A stretch of DNA of 64,000 nt from Apus apus. Taxonomy: Eukaryota; Chordata; Aves; Apodiformes; Apodidae. The position numbers were made by a program, and so were the translations under genes. Under the pieces are notes generated by a model, which was not told where the DNA came from, did not search any database, and saw only the letters and a list, made by a program, of their open reading frames with translations. The stretch's first letter is position 1. Each line of letters begins with the position of its first letter. Below, in pieces: positions 29,127 to 41,000 of this stretch. The stretch lies in NCBI RefSeq assembly GCF_020740795.1, contig NC_067296.1:7479001-7543000 (forward strand), read 5' to 3'.

Positions 29127-29134
29127 CTATGCAA
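29127..29134 (+). promoter_or_regulatory. miR-153 8mer seed site
   Basis: CTATGCAA matches the miR-153 8mer. A second match, a 7mer CTATGCA, is at 29269-29275. Confidence 0.5.
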
Positions 29135-29255
29135 TAATACAGTATCCCAGTAGTTGTGAAGCAGCTGCTTCTCCCCAGCACAATGACAATTTGCAATGCC
29201 TGCGAGATTAACAGTGTCCATAAAAGGCATGGGTAGCCATTTCAAACACGAACCC

Positions 29256-29263
29256 TGTTTACA
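29256..29263 (+). promoter_or_regulatory. Second miR-30 8mer seed site
   Basis: TGTTTACA matches the miR-30 family 8mer. It lies 230 bases before the extended site. Confidence 0.55.
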
Positions 29264-29480
29264 GAGAGCTATGCACTCAAGCACCTGTTAATATGACTCT
29301 TAACAACTGCTTTTCAAGAGAACTGTGACTAATAGCAGGCACTTGTCAGCCGATACAATGGTGGCCTGTCCCAAGGCTGCCCATCGACAGGTGTGTGCCA
29401 AAAGCCCTATTTATGGGTGTTGACAGGTGCCTCCTGAATGCATCTTTCTTTGGACATTGTTTTCATGGAATCATTACAAA

Positions 29481-29493
29481 GAGGATGTTTACA
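29481..29493 (+). promoter_or_regulatory. miR-30 target site with 13-base pairing in the SNAI1 3' UTR
   Basis: GAGGATGTTTACA is the exact complement of the first 13 bases of miR-30a-5p as I recall it, including a full 8mer seed site at 29486-29493. Confidence 0.7.
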
Positions 29494-29583
29494 TTTCAAA
29501 GGTACACTGGTATTTATATTTTTGTGCTACAATTTTGTACTGATGAAACTTTTTATATAATTATATACAGTTTATTGATATTC

Positions 29584-29589
29584 AATAAA
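29584..29589 (+). terminator. SNAI1: SNAI1 polyadenylation signal AATAAA
   Basis: A canonical signal is followed within 40 bases by a GT-rich downstream element (TTTTGTGGGTG). This fixes the likely 3' end near 29605. Confidence 0.8.
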
Positions 29590-29610
29590 ATGGTTAATTT
29601 ATAATAGGGT

Positions 29611-31280
29611 TTTGTGGGTGCTTAGGGTGTATATGTAGCAGTGGGGAGGGACTGGGCTGGGTGGGGGTGCTGAATTTGGCTCTCCTGTTTCCCCCATGCT
29701 GTTGGCTGCAGGTGAGCTGTAAGTGGCATTCACAGGAGGGGATCTGCAGAGTGGGGGAGAAAAAGGCAGGTTGAGTCAGTTCCTGCCCAAGAGCTGGGGA
29801 AGGGGCAGCTGGGCAGTGATGCAGGATGGGGAACACACGGGGTGGCTGGGGGTGCAGTAGGTCTCTCTGGCTCTGCATGGGAAAGCACCAGGGCTTGCTC
29901 ACAGGACTGCTGGAACACCCTTAGCCTGGCTGTGTCCCTTAGAGCAGCACGGGGGACTGCTCTGACACCTCAAGAGCCTCCAGCTCTTGGCAAGCCCCTG
30001 AGCCTCCCTGGGGATGACTGAAGCACCAGGCATCTCAGTGAGCTCAGCCTCCGGGACAGTGACCTGCTGTGGCAGCAGAGGTGACACATTTTACTGTCAC
30101 CACAGAGCCTGTCTGCATGTGCAGATGAGGCTGTCCCCCGAGTACCCACAGCCTGGGGGGGACACACAGGTGCTCTGGGATATCCCAGGTACAATTTTCC
30201 TAATGAAGCCATGCCCAAATGCACAAATATTCCCAATGCCTTGTACTATCCCAGCCTCCTCTGAATTTGGGGTGCTTCAGGGACAGTGTTGGCACCCCCC
30301 TCCTGCAGTGGCTAAGGTTTTCTCCAGCTCTCCCGGCATTTCCTCGGTGTCATCTCCAAGGCATTGCTTTCAACCAGGGAATAGAAGTGTGTGCCCCCAG
30401 CACTCATTCCTCCCCAGCCTGCTGGTGACCAGCTCCCCACACCTCTCCCAGGAGCTGTTAGGAGCAGGAAGATGTGTGTGGCTGTAAAAGGGAGCAGAGC
30501 TGCTGCTCAGCCCTTCTTTAATTAAGAGCTCACCCAGCATAAACCGACTTTCCCAGCCGAGCTGGACTCATTACTTGGTTATTAAGCAGGGCAGGAAGTT
30601 TTGGGTTTGCTCTTGTGTGTGCTTTTTTCTTCCTTTTCCCAACAGGAAGCGGGGGAGGGGCACTAATTGCTTTCAGCTTTCCATCCATAAAATCCTGGAG
30701 CCGCAAAAGCAGCTAAATAGTTAAAAAAAAAAAAAAAAAAAAAAAAAGCCCAATTTTGAGAACGGACCACCTGCAGGAGCTGGAAAGGAGGATGAAGGAA
30801 TAGGTAAACAGTGACCAGAAGCCCAACGAGCCCTTGTAGGCTGTCCAGCCAGCCCAGGTTGGTCTTGGCTGTGCCGCTCTGATGTGGAAGAGCCTCAGTT
30901 ACTGCTGTGCATCCAACCACACCACACAGGCTGTGCTTCACCCCCATCCACACGTGGTTAGGGCTGTTGCTTCTTCCCTGCACTGGCACCCACTAGGGAA
31001 CCCTGCAATGAAGAGCTGTGAGAAACCACCCCCTTAACAATCTTTCCTGCTCTCAGTTGTGTTCCTGGCTTTGTCCAGAGCCTGGCTGGGACACAGGGCT
31101 TTCAGAGAGAAGGTATCAAACGGTAGAAGACAGCCTAGGCTCCAAGTAGCAAATCCTGCGGGCATTCAAACACAAATGCAGCCTTAAAACACTGGAAAAA
31201 AAGAAATGCTCTCTGTTCTGAATCACAAAAGTGCAGCCCACTGGCACTTGGATTGCTGCGGCATCTGCTCCTTTCCCTGC
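29611..31280. other. Intergenic, no gene seen
   Basis: CT/GC-rich sequence with no recognisable exons. The only distinct element is a run of 25 A at 30723-30747; no SINE or CR1 body was recognised beside it. Confidence 0.5.
30723..30747. repeat. Homopolymer A run (25 bases)
   Basis: An uninterrupted A tract. It could be a retroposed poly(A) tail, but I see no parent sequence to its left. Confidence 0.9.
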
Positions 31281-31290
31281 CCTGCCCCAG

Positions 31291-31405
31291 CACCTTGCGC
31301 CCCGGGGACTTGAAGCTGCTCAGATGTGAGCACCCTGCATCCTGGGACCCTTGGCTGTTTAGACAGGAGCAGCCTGCACCCTGGGGACTCACAGCTGCTC
31401 AGATG
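31291..31405. repeat. Degenerate tandem repeat, about three units of 40 bases
   Basis: Successive units share the patterns CACCCTG...CTGGGGAC and GCTGCTCAGATG, for example near 31291, 31330 and 31375. Copies have diverged. Confidence 0.5.
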
Positions 31406-31839
31406 CTGTCTCACAGCTTCAGGCAGTGCCTCTGGCCTTCCCAGGTTATACCCAGGTCTGGAGAAGGTGCTGCCCCATCACAGAGTGATGGACGTGGCCC
31501 TGATCCCTCCTCTTCTGTCCTTTCTCTGTCCCAATACATCTTTGAGGCTCCATGATGGAGAATTGCACCCAGTTGCTGGGCCTGAGGATGAGCTGCAATT
31601 GCTTCTTCATTACATTTTTGGTAGGAAGCCTCCTCAGAGCAGCATCCCTGGCAGCAAGGGCAGCTGGCAGCACTACTGTGGTCCCCTGCTCTTGGTCCCC
31701 TGCGCTTGCCCTGGCACAGTGAAGCCAGGGGGTTCATGGCAAACCGTCAGCAGTCATTTTTTTTCCACTGTTTTTTCCCCCTCTCCGCCTTAGTGCCACA
31801 GGAACTAAACACACCGTAAAGCCGCGGCCCCGGCTGCTC

Positions 31840-32100
31840 CATCCAGGTAGCGCAGCCTCCAGTTTCGGCAGCGGGGGCGGGGGACGGGGTGGGAGCAGCC
31901 AGCGATTAACGGGAGGAACCATTTGGTGACCACCTTGTGTGACCATCTGTAACAGATTACGGTGTCAGCGCTCGTAAAAGCCGGGATTCAATCAGGCGCC
32001 CGGCAGGTAGCGGGGCCCCGCTGGCAGGGGCCGGGGTGCGGGCTGTGCCGGCTCCGCGCTCCCCGCTCCCCGGGCGGTGCCACAGCCACGGCCTCCAGCG
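31840..32100. promoter_or_regulatory. CpG-rich patch downstream of SNAI1
   Basis: Raised CG dinucleotide density compared with its surroundings, with an AT-richer segment (AGCGATTAACGGG) inside. No exon or start site can be supported. It could be a distal element or a lncRNA promoter. Confidence 0.3.
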
Positions 32101-33924
32101 TTTGAACTCCAGCGTTTCATTTCCACGGACCTCCACAGGACCTTTAAACAAGCACGTACGTCCCCTCTGCTCCTGGAGCCCTTTCAAAGGCTCTGGGGAA
32201 ACCACAAAGTGCCTTCTCTTCCCAGAGAGGATGAGGTTTTTTTCCCCTGCTCCTGACCCGATGGAGAATTAAGGGTGTTTGGAAACCCACCCCCCCCATG
32301 GGACAATCCTCGGGCAAACCCAGGTAGAGATAGTGGGTTAAAAAGAGCCTTAAGTCTTCCATGCCACTGAAATTGTTCTATCTCTGCAGGCACCCGGAGC
32401 ATCCTGGAGGGGATGAGAAGGGAAGCGGGTGCATTACAGCCACCATCGCAAAGGCTGAGCTTCATCTGCGCTGTGATTTGGGAACTGCAGTTTCCAAAAC
32501 TGCCTTTTTCACCCTTTTCTGTCCCATCTCTCCTAGGGGCAGGCATGAGGCACACCTGGCTCTTGTGTGGTGATGGCAAAGAGCAGCTCCAGGGCTACTC
32601 TGCACCCAAGTCCTTGGCAAACCCGCCATGGGGCATCTGGGCATTAGGAAGAAGAAAGAGGGGAAAAAGAAGAAGGACTGGAACGTGTTTAAAAACAAAG
32701 AACATGCCAAGCCTGTTTCATGCTCAGGTGAGCTGGGGGCTCCCTGCAGAGCTCATCTCAAAGTGGGGAGCTGGTGGCAGGTAAGGGACAGCCCTGCCAC
32801 TGCCTCCCAAAATGCCTCCCCCTACCTCTAGGGCAGTAGGAAGGAAAAGATTTAGGACAGTAGAAAGGAAAAGATTTCCACGTTCTTATCTGGTCTCTGC
32901 AAAACTGTCTTGATAGAAATGTTCTCTTTGTGATCTCCTGTATCCTCTGCAGCCTCTGAAGGAGTTTCCAGCATCTGAGTGTGCAGCCCCAGGAAAAAGC
33001 AGTCAAAGCTCAGCCCCTACAATGTGTAGCAACCTAATTCTTCTTTTGGCTCTTACCTTACCTAGAAAAAGCTGAAAAAACAAGCAGAAACTGGGCAGGA
33101 TCCAGGGAAAAGCCTGTTATTTGAAGTGAATCGCTGGACGGCTGTTTCTCATTTGAGGAAAGGAATGACCAGAGCTTCACAGCAGAAGCCAGGACAGCTC
33201 ATGGGATGATCAGCAGAGACAACACGGGTTTCCCACTCACAATACCTGGGGCTGCAGGAGGCCTTGGGAGATGTGTGCATTTATCCTCAGCTGGACAAGA
33301 AGGGCAGCAGGTGCCGGCACGGGCTGAGCCCCTGTCAACAGGCAGTCCTGGTGAAAGCCCCTGTCCATTAACAGCTCGCCATAAGGAGCGGGGTTCACAA
33401 ACAAGCTGCAGGTGTAGCTATTGTTTTTCCAGCTCTGGGCTATTGACATGAGCAATAATCTCAAATTAATCTTTAATCAGATGATGAACTGATAGCGTGG
33501 GGCTGGGGAGGTGTCAGTCTTCCCATAGAGACAAAGAATAGCACAAATGTGGAGAAAGGGAGCCAGGGAGACCTAGGGAAGGTATGTGAGGCCAAAAGAT
33601 TAAAATAAAAGTGATTTCTCCCTGCAGATGCAGGTGGTCTGGGTTGCAGCATCACTGGTCTCGCCACCAGCTACCCTCACCTTTCCAAGGGCATTGACTC
33701 TCCTTCACCAGAGCCCCAAGCATTCACAACCCACTCTATTAATGGCAGTGGGTTAAAAATGATGCCATAAAGCTGTTCTATTTAATTTCTTCACCCGAGG
33801 TTAAAGACTTTGGCACAAGGGACACAAGTGCACCCACAGCAGTGACCCGTGTCCTCCCCACAATAAGAAGTGCAGAAGCCACCAGCCTGCACCGCCAGCT
33901 TTACAACAGCAATGCTGTGCTGTA
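32101..33924. other. Intergenic, no gene seen
   Basis: Mixed-composition sequence without recognisable exons. A near-duplicate AGTAGRAAGGAAAAGATTT occurs twice around 32836 and 32861. Confidence 0.45.
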
Positions 33925-34405
33925 ACTTACTGGAGATCTGCCTAGAAAATCATCAGAAAGTATTTTAAATCCAGCATAACATACATATTTATGGATCACC
34001 TTCTGTTTTACTGGGCTCCCTGAAAGCAATGCGAGGCCTGTTTTACTTTTCTCAATAAAAAGGCTCACATTTCACATGTGAGGAGATTGGCGTCTCCCGA
34101 GCTAATTAATCCAGGTTCCCCTCTACCTCCGCATTTTCCACGCAGGGTTATGCTGGCGACACGTTGTCTGTGGCCACTCTGGGGCGGATGGTGCTGCACA
34201 TTGAGCCTCCCTTGCTGGTGAGGTGCTGGAGGCAGGGCAGGGCACCGTGAGGAAGTGGCAGCGTGTCGCGGCATGGAGTCATGGCCCGTTATAAAGAGCT
34301 TCAAGGGCCTGCATTATGTCATTACTCAATTAGCCTGTTGGTAATAGCACTTCATTAGGGAGACAGTTCCTATTCACTGGCCCTAATCCACTTTCTAAAG
34401 ACAGG
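33925..34405. promoter_or_regulatory. Candidate conserved non-coding elements
   Basis: Two AT-richer blocks (33925-34130 and 34262-34405) stand out from CT-rich surroundings. They contain homeodomain-type cores (GCTAATTAAT near 34100, TCAATTAG near 34326, CATTAG near 34352) and no coding frame. This composition is typical of developmental enhancers, but conservation is not tested here. Confidence 0.35.
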
Positions 34406-34879
34406 GCTGGAGCCATTGATCGCTTTTCCTGCTTTTCCGATGAGGCAGAAAGCGGGTTTGGAGAGTGTCCCTGTAGCAGGGGGGGAGTGATCCCACTGCC
34501 AGGGCAGCCCCTCTGCACCCTAAAACCAAGACAGGGGTGGCAGCATCCAGCCCCGGCAGCTTGGGGATGTGCAGGGGTGCACAGCACCTGCCTCTCTCAC
34601 CAACCCCAGAAATCAGGATGTTAACCTGGAAGCAAAAGAGTTTTGGTGTCAAACCACAGGTGACCGCAGCTGGGATGTGACCCCTCCTCACCCGACACGT
34701 TGAGCTGGTGCCAGGGATGCTCCGGGGGGTCAAACTGCAGGGACAGGCGCTGCCTGCCCAGCCCACACCTCGCTTCGGTGGGGACAGAAAGAAAAGCTAT
34801 TCTTATTTGTTGGCTTTGCTGTTGTGTCTTTTTTTTCCTCTTCCCCCTCCCACCTCCTCTTCCTCCGCTCTGTGACACC

Positions 34880-35040
34880 CAGGCGGGACAGGAAGTGGCG
34901 CGAGAGCGGCGGCAGGAAACCGATGTGTGTCAGGAAAGGATGTCACCGCCGGTGGGACCGGGGGGCGAGCAGCCAGCGCGGACCTGCCCCCGCCCCGCCG
35001 CCGACTCCCCGGTGAGAGGGGCAGGAAGAGACACCGAGCC
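34880..35040. promoter_or_regulatory. CpG-rich patch with ETS-like sites
   Basis: CG-dense sequence has GGAAGTGGCG near 34891, GCGGCGGCAGG, and a donor-like CCCCG|GTGAGAG near 35010. It might be a lncRNA first exon or a GC-rich distal element. Confidence 0.25.
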
Positions 35041-35049
35041 TTTCCTCTA

Positions 35050-38000
35050 GATGTAAAGGTACCTGCCTACGCTCGAGGCGGTGAGAGAGCAAACCCGGAG
35101 GTGCGGGGAGCTCCCAGTCAGCACAGTGGTGCCCAGCCAGGGTAGCACCGCTGTGCTGGGAAGTGTTTTCCATGTCCTGCCCACCCCACTGGCTTCAAAG
35201 TCAATGGGGTCCTGTGTCCCACATGGACCTGGTTCCCCAAATTCCTCCATCACAACCACCAAAGCATCCTCAGCTACAGCCCCATATGAGATTGCTGCAT
35301 GGCTGGTGCTTGGGGCCTCATCCTGCTGCAGTCCCCAGCGGATGCCAGCCCACAGCCACCTCACTCACCCCATGTCCTCCTTTTCCATCCTCCTTCCTGA
35401 CCTCCTGTCCGTCAGCAAGATGCCCCCTTCGTGCCATGCTGCTGTGGGAGGAGCTGGGCTTGGGGGTTTTCCCTCTCCCATAAAAAAATAACTGTTACTT
35501 CAGACTTCAGAAAGATGCAGCCTAAGCACAGACGTTATTTTAGGTCAAAAGAAGCACCGAGGTAGGAAAGTTTACTGCCCTGGTTACTGCTGTCTGTGAT
35601 CAGTATCATCCAGATTTTCCCCCAAAAAACCTCACTGTAGAGCAATAGCCTTCCATCATCGCTTCCACCAGGCTGGAGAGCAGCAACATTAGGCCCCCAT
35701 CTACTGGAAAAATTAATATTTATTACTACTTGTGACTCAGGTGAGGACCTGAAGACCAATTTTTAAATGCAGACACGTGGTAGGTGACAACTAGTTTCTT
35801 CAGACAGTCTTCAGAGCATCCCAGGAGCCAAAACAGCATTTGCCATGTGCCTGAGGATCAGAGACTGTGGTCATCGCGGGCTGCAGGGGAGGAAGGGGAG
35901 GCTGAGGTGTCACACACCATCACACATCAGAAAGTCCAACTCTCCCAAGGTTTAAGTAAACACCTTGTTTTCATTCAAATCTTTTTGCCATTTCACAATA
36001 CTGGCTACTTCTCTCCGAAAGGAAATAGCTGTCCCATAAATAAAGGAAGGTGGGAGGGAGCGTGGGGCAGGCTGCGAGCGCAAGCAGATGCAGAAAGCTT
36101 TTCCCGGCGTGCTCCACCTCCCGGCCGAAGGATAACATCAGTGAGCGGAAGAGCAGAGGGTGGCCACGGCACACACACGTGCCGAGGGGCCACTCACGCA
36201 TGGTCATGGCTGGGTCACCCCCAGCCCTCCCCTTGTCACCCTCCCAGCATCCTGCCGGCCAGCCCAGCGTGTGGGGGTGTGCTGAGAGCGGTCCTGGTGG
36301 TGAGCCCAGCGGACCAGCTCTGAGCCCAGGCTTCTGGGCACCTGGAGCTGTTTCCCTGCTGCAGGAAGAGCCGCAGACAGAGGGACCTGCCAGATCACCT
36401 CATGGCACCGAGCGAGGGCAGGTTGGCAGTGCTGGGGACAGCCAAGCAGGTGCAGGTATCGCATCCCGGCTCCTGCTGCATCCTCAGTTGTGGCATGTGT
36501 CGCTCTTCCATGCACAGCAACAACATACCACAGCTGCAGCCTTAAGGTGCTCCCTGAGCTGGAGGTGGGGAGCAGGAATGCCCAGCAGACAAGCCAAGAA
36601 GGGGCACCAGGGCCAGCACCTTCTGGGGGACCCTCACTAGCAGCCCCAGGGGAGGCCCAGGACCCACTGGCCTTGCATACCTGTAGGTCAGGGCTCTGCT
36701 GGCAGCAGGTTTCTCTCTGCTGGCCTGGCCTCAGTGCTGAGACATTAATAACCTTCTCTAGTTCCATCTCTCCAGCCTGCAACCTTTATTTTCTTTCAAA
36801 ACCAAACTGCAATAAGAATGAGTTATCTCTCTTCATTTTCCCTCTGTTTCTGGTACTGGCAAATTAACAGCTTCCCTTGATGCCAAATGCTCTGCAGTTT
36901 ATCTCCCAAAAGCACAAGTTTCACTCCCAGTCTTCACTGGGGAAACTTCCAAGTAATTGCAGAAAACTATTCTGAAAGGGCTCCAGCAGCAAAGAAGTCA
37001 AATAAATAGGTACCATATGCACCACCCCAGTCAGAGATACCACACAAAGATGCTCTTACTCACGGTGCTCAGTCCCATCCTAAGCCATGGCCCACCTGCC
37101 CCACACACAGGGCTCTGCTCTGGTTCCAAAACTGGTACCAGATGGTAGTACCATCTGGTTTGCAGTGGTTTGCAGTGCCTGAAGATGACTGGGTTCACAG
37201 ACTGAGTTTTGCACACTTGTCAGGTGTTTCTAGGGTTTATCTCGATCTTAGTGGAGGATGGAGCAGAGAGCTGGTTGCTAACCTGGGGAACTGCTGCTGG
37301 TGGGTGTTTAAACCAGCCTCTGGCCGGAACACTGTGGGAGGATTTCCCATGCATCATGAAGGCCTCTTTGCAAGAGCCCCATTTGCTGTTGGGCTGCGTG
37401 GGGTCTTGCCAATAGAGTCTCATTCTAGCTAAGGCAGAGACTTGAGCTTTCTGAGCTGCTCCAAGCTTGGCTCTTTGCTACCCATGAGCCATTTTCCCAC
37501 ATTAAATGGGGCAGATACCGTGAGGTCTGTCAGTTCCTAGCCACGTTTGGAGTGCTCTGCTGAGCAGGACCCAGCCCCAGCCCCGCACCATGAAGGTCTG
37601 CCATGGCTTTGGGTGGCTCTGTGATGGAGGACAGAAGCAGATGCAAAGCATCGTGTAAAGCAGATGACACCTGAACCCCTGATCACCTCTGATGGCAGCC
37701 CAGCCTGGTGATGCACATGCATTTTGGATGCCCCCTTGGTCCCTGTTGGTGAGGCCAGGACTGCCTCACTGCTTGGTGCCACTGGGACAGCCAGCCTGGT
37801 CCCTCACTGGCCAGGAGAGGCAGCAGGCAATGGGCTCAGCCCACAGCTGCAGCCACCTTCACCAGCTCCCTGCTTTACATCACGGAGCCCCAGCATAGAT
37901 CAAAGAACTCTGAGGTTTCCCTTGTACAGCCTGAAGGGCTCTCAGAGGGCAATGTGGGGACGGGGATATCCCCACCCCATCACAGCCGCCTTCTTCTCAC

Positions 38001-41000
38001 TGCTCCTCCTGCGAGCAGGTGCTTGCCCAGGTATCCAGACCCTTGGCATCACTTGGCACTGGGCTCCCACAGTGGCTGCCCACCCTGGTGCTGAGGTTTG
38101 CAGCACAGCCCTGCCCCTTGCTAAGGCACTGCCAGGTCTCCTCTTGCTTGGCATCACCTACAGATGGAGGGTGACAGCAGCACTTGGCACTGGAGTGGTG
38201 ACCACCACAGTGTGGGAGCTGGGGAGGGTGACAGTGCAAGGCCCCTCTGGGGGATATGAAGCGCTTGAACGCCTGTTATTATTGACTGTCAGGGAAAATA
38301 CTGTGATTAGACAGAAGGCAAATAATAATGGTTAATGCTTCCAAAAGTAATTTGGGGAGTTTCAACTTAGCCAAAACTGAGCTCCCTTGAAGAGGCTGTT
38401 TTCCAGAGGCTTCTCCAAACGTCTGGAGGAGTTATCCGTCATTTGGCACCAGCAGCGTTCACCATTTCTGTGAGCTGTGGCTGGGAGCTGCTAGTTAAGA
38501 TGCCTGCCTGGCACTGGGGCTGCCCACCACCCAGCAGTGAGGAGGGTCTCACAGAACCCTCCAGTTTTCAGAGGGGTCAGCGTGGGTCAGCCATACCCCA
38601 CTAGCATTACCCCAGGCCTGGGATGCTACCACGAATTAGGCTTCTGCAAATAGTCCCTGGCACCCCTCCATGCTTCTGGGCCAGGCCAAAACTCTCTGAA
38701 ACTTGCTTCCAGCTTCCCCATCACCCCAATGGGAAGGGGAGCCTCTTGTGCTCTGCACTGCCCTGCCCCTCTCTGTCCCCACTCCCCTGCCTGGGGCAGA
38801 GCCCCAGTCCCCGCACGCTGCTGCCCACCCCGCAGCTGTCCCCGCGGCCGTGCTGAACTCAGCCTGCCTGCATAAAATTAGCACCCTCGCAGGAGGCTGC
38901 GAGGGGAACCTGCCCTGGGCGGCCGCGATGGGAAGCAGATGCTCCGTGATTAAGCCCAGCTGTGCAGGGCAGCGCCGTGCGGTGCCCGGGCCGGGGATGG
39001 AGGGCACGGTGCTGGAGCAGGGGAGGCTTTGGGCAGGGATGGCTCAGGCTGGGAGCTGGCAGAGGGGCTGGATGCAGCCCAGACGCTGCCAGCCTGGGCT
39101 GGGGAGTGGTGGCAGCATGGAACCAGGGGAGCTGCTTCCCTGTGTGTCCCCTGTGAGTGACATTCAGGATGGAAATGGTCCAACACACAAGTGCAGCTCT
39201 CCTGATGGCAAAGCCTCACACTTGCAGGAGCCAAGGTGGAGCTTTCAGCTCCATCAGTCAGAGAGGGATGTGCGAGATGAGGGCAGGGGACCTGCATCCT
39301 AACAGCTCGTGCTGGCAGGGATGAAGCCCTGGAGACCAGGAGGACAAGGAGAGAGCATCCTTCTGGGGAAGTGTCCCCAGCACAAATGGCATTTGCAGGC
39401 AGACCCCTTGGAGGAACAAGAGTCCAGCAGCTCGACTCCCCAAGCCTTCCCCCTCCATGCAGCCCCAGGTCACCGAAACACCATATCTCGTCCCTGCAGG
39501 AAGGGATGCAGCAAAGTTTCAAAGTCCAGGGGCCAGTGACCCTGACTGGGCCTCTTCTGCATGGAGGTGCAGAGGGAAGACTCAGGTTTGGCATCTGCAG
39601 TCACCTCTTGTCCTGTCCAGGGAGTTAAAAGCCCAGCACCGAACAAGCCGGTAACCTGAGAGTGATTTTCTAGATAAGATCTAGGAAAGGGGGCAAGTTT
39701 GCAAGGTCAGGTCACAGGGGGCCCGCTGACCACTCTGAGCACTAGACTGGGACCTCAGTGCCAGCAGGCGAGGGAGGATGCTCATTGGTGTTGCCAGCTT
39801 CATTTCTTCTCATTTTCTTCCCTTTCATGGTTTTGTCTCTGAAGGGGGGAAAGTCCCCATTTATCTCCTGCCCTCTCCAGCCTCCCCAGTGCAGTTTCTC
39901 CAGCCTCGCAAGAAGGGATGGCCATTTCTGTTTCTTCTCAAGACATTTTTCCACCCACCCTCTCTGGCTCTGGTGGGAATTGTCAGCTTTGAGATAACGA
40001 GAAGGATGAATTGTTAGTACAGGATGTTGCATGAAGCCCAAGTGCTATTTGCAGGCAATTTTAATAAGTAATAATAAGGAGAGAGAACTCCAAAGGAAGT
40101 AACCTGGTACAGCAGACAAGGCAGATTTATCAAGGCAGGGAGGAAATACTCCCCAGAAATGAATCTGGCATGAGTTCCTGCACACCAGTCCCACGATCCT
40201 GTCTGCCACCACAGGCAACTCTTATCTGAAACAGTCCAGTGTTTAAAATAGACTGGAAAATAAATAGTCTTCCAGCACGACTGATCCTCCAGAGCCTGCA
40301 GTTCATCCCAGCAGCATTTACAGTTTTCTCTGGAGTGTTTCCGACATGTACTTCAAGGCCTTCCAACTCTTTTCTCCTCCCCTGCTTGTGACATTAATGA
40401 ACCTTAAGGGATTCTTAAAGCACGTTTTATGTGGATGTATTTTTAAGCAGGAGAAGGAGAGAGTGGTTCCCAGCCCTTGTGCCTGGGGTGGATGGAGAGT
40501 CACTTTGCAAGGCTCACTCCAAACAGGAATCCATCAAACGCCAGGGCTAAGTGTTGCTGCGGCAGCTCCGCTAGCCGTGAAGTTGTTTAATGTTCATTGT
40601 TCACAGCTGTGTCACCCTAATAGAGTATTTTATTGTTTTTCCAGTTGTACTTAAAACCATCGTTCATTATCCTGCCCAGCCAGCGAGTGTCTCACCTTTA
40701 ATTGATGACACGAGACAAAACGCCTGGTCAAAGTTTCCAGTGTCTCCACCACCACAGGGACTGGCTCCCTGCCACCCTAGACCCTGCTGGCACAGCTCCC
40801 CCCAGCAGGTGACCCCCCTCCAGGGCAAGGAGACATGACCACCCAGAGCCTGGTCTCCTGCAGAGCAGCTCCCAGGGAAGCAGGGGCTGTCACTGAGGAC
40901 CCTGCACAGCAGGGAGGTTGTTGGGGAGCTGGGGTGCCTGCTGGGTGCTCTTGAATTGGGAACCCTGAGGGGACAGTGGACATCTCAAGGGGTTGGGGAT

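Larger units (their letters stand above)
28604..29610 (+). other. SNAI1: SNAI1 3' UTR
   Basis: About 1 kb runs from the stop to the poly(A) signal at 29584. It holds AU-rich ATTTA-type elements near 29410 and 29512 and seed matches to miR-30 and miR-153, both reported regulators of SNAI1 in mammals. A G-run at 28971-28979 precedes T-rich sequence. Confidence 0.8.

Noticed and set aside
30640-30750. Retroposed element ending in the A run at 30723
   Set aside because: No recognisable SINE or processed gene precedes the tract and no target-site duplication was seen.
32628-32740. Lysine-rich frame resembling a basic domain
   Set aside because: A purine-rich low-complexity run (GAAGAAGAAAG) explains it; no splice or similarity support.
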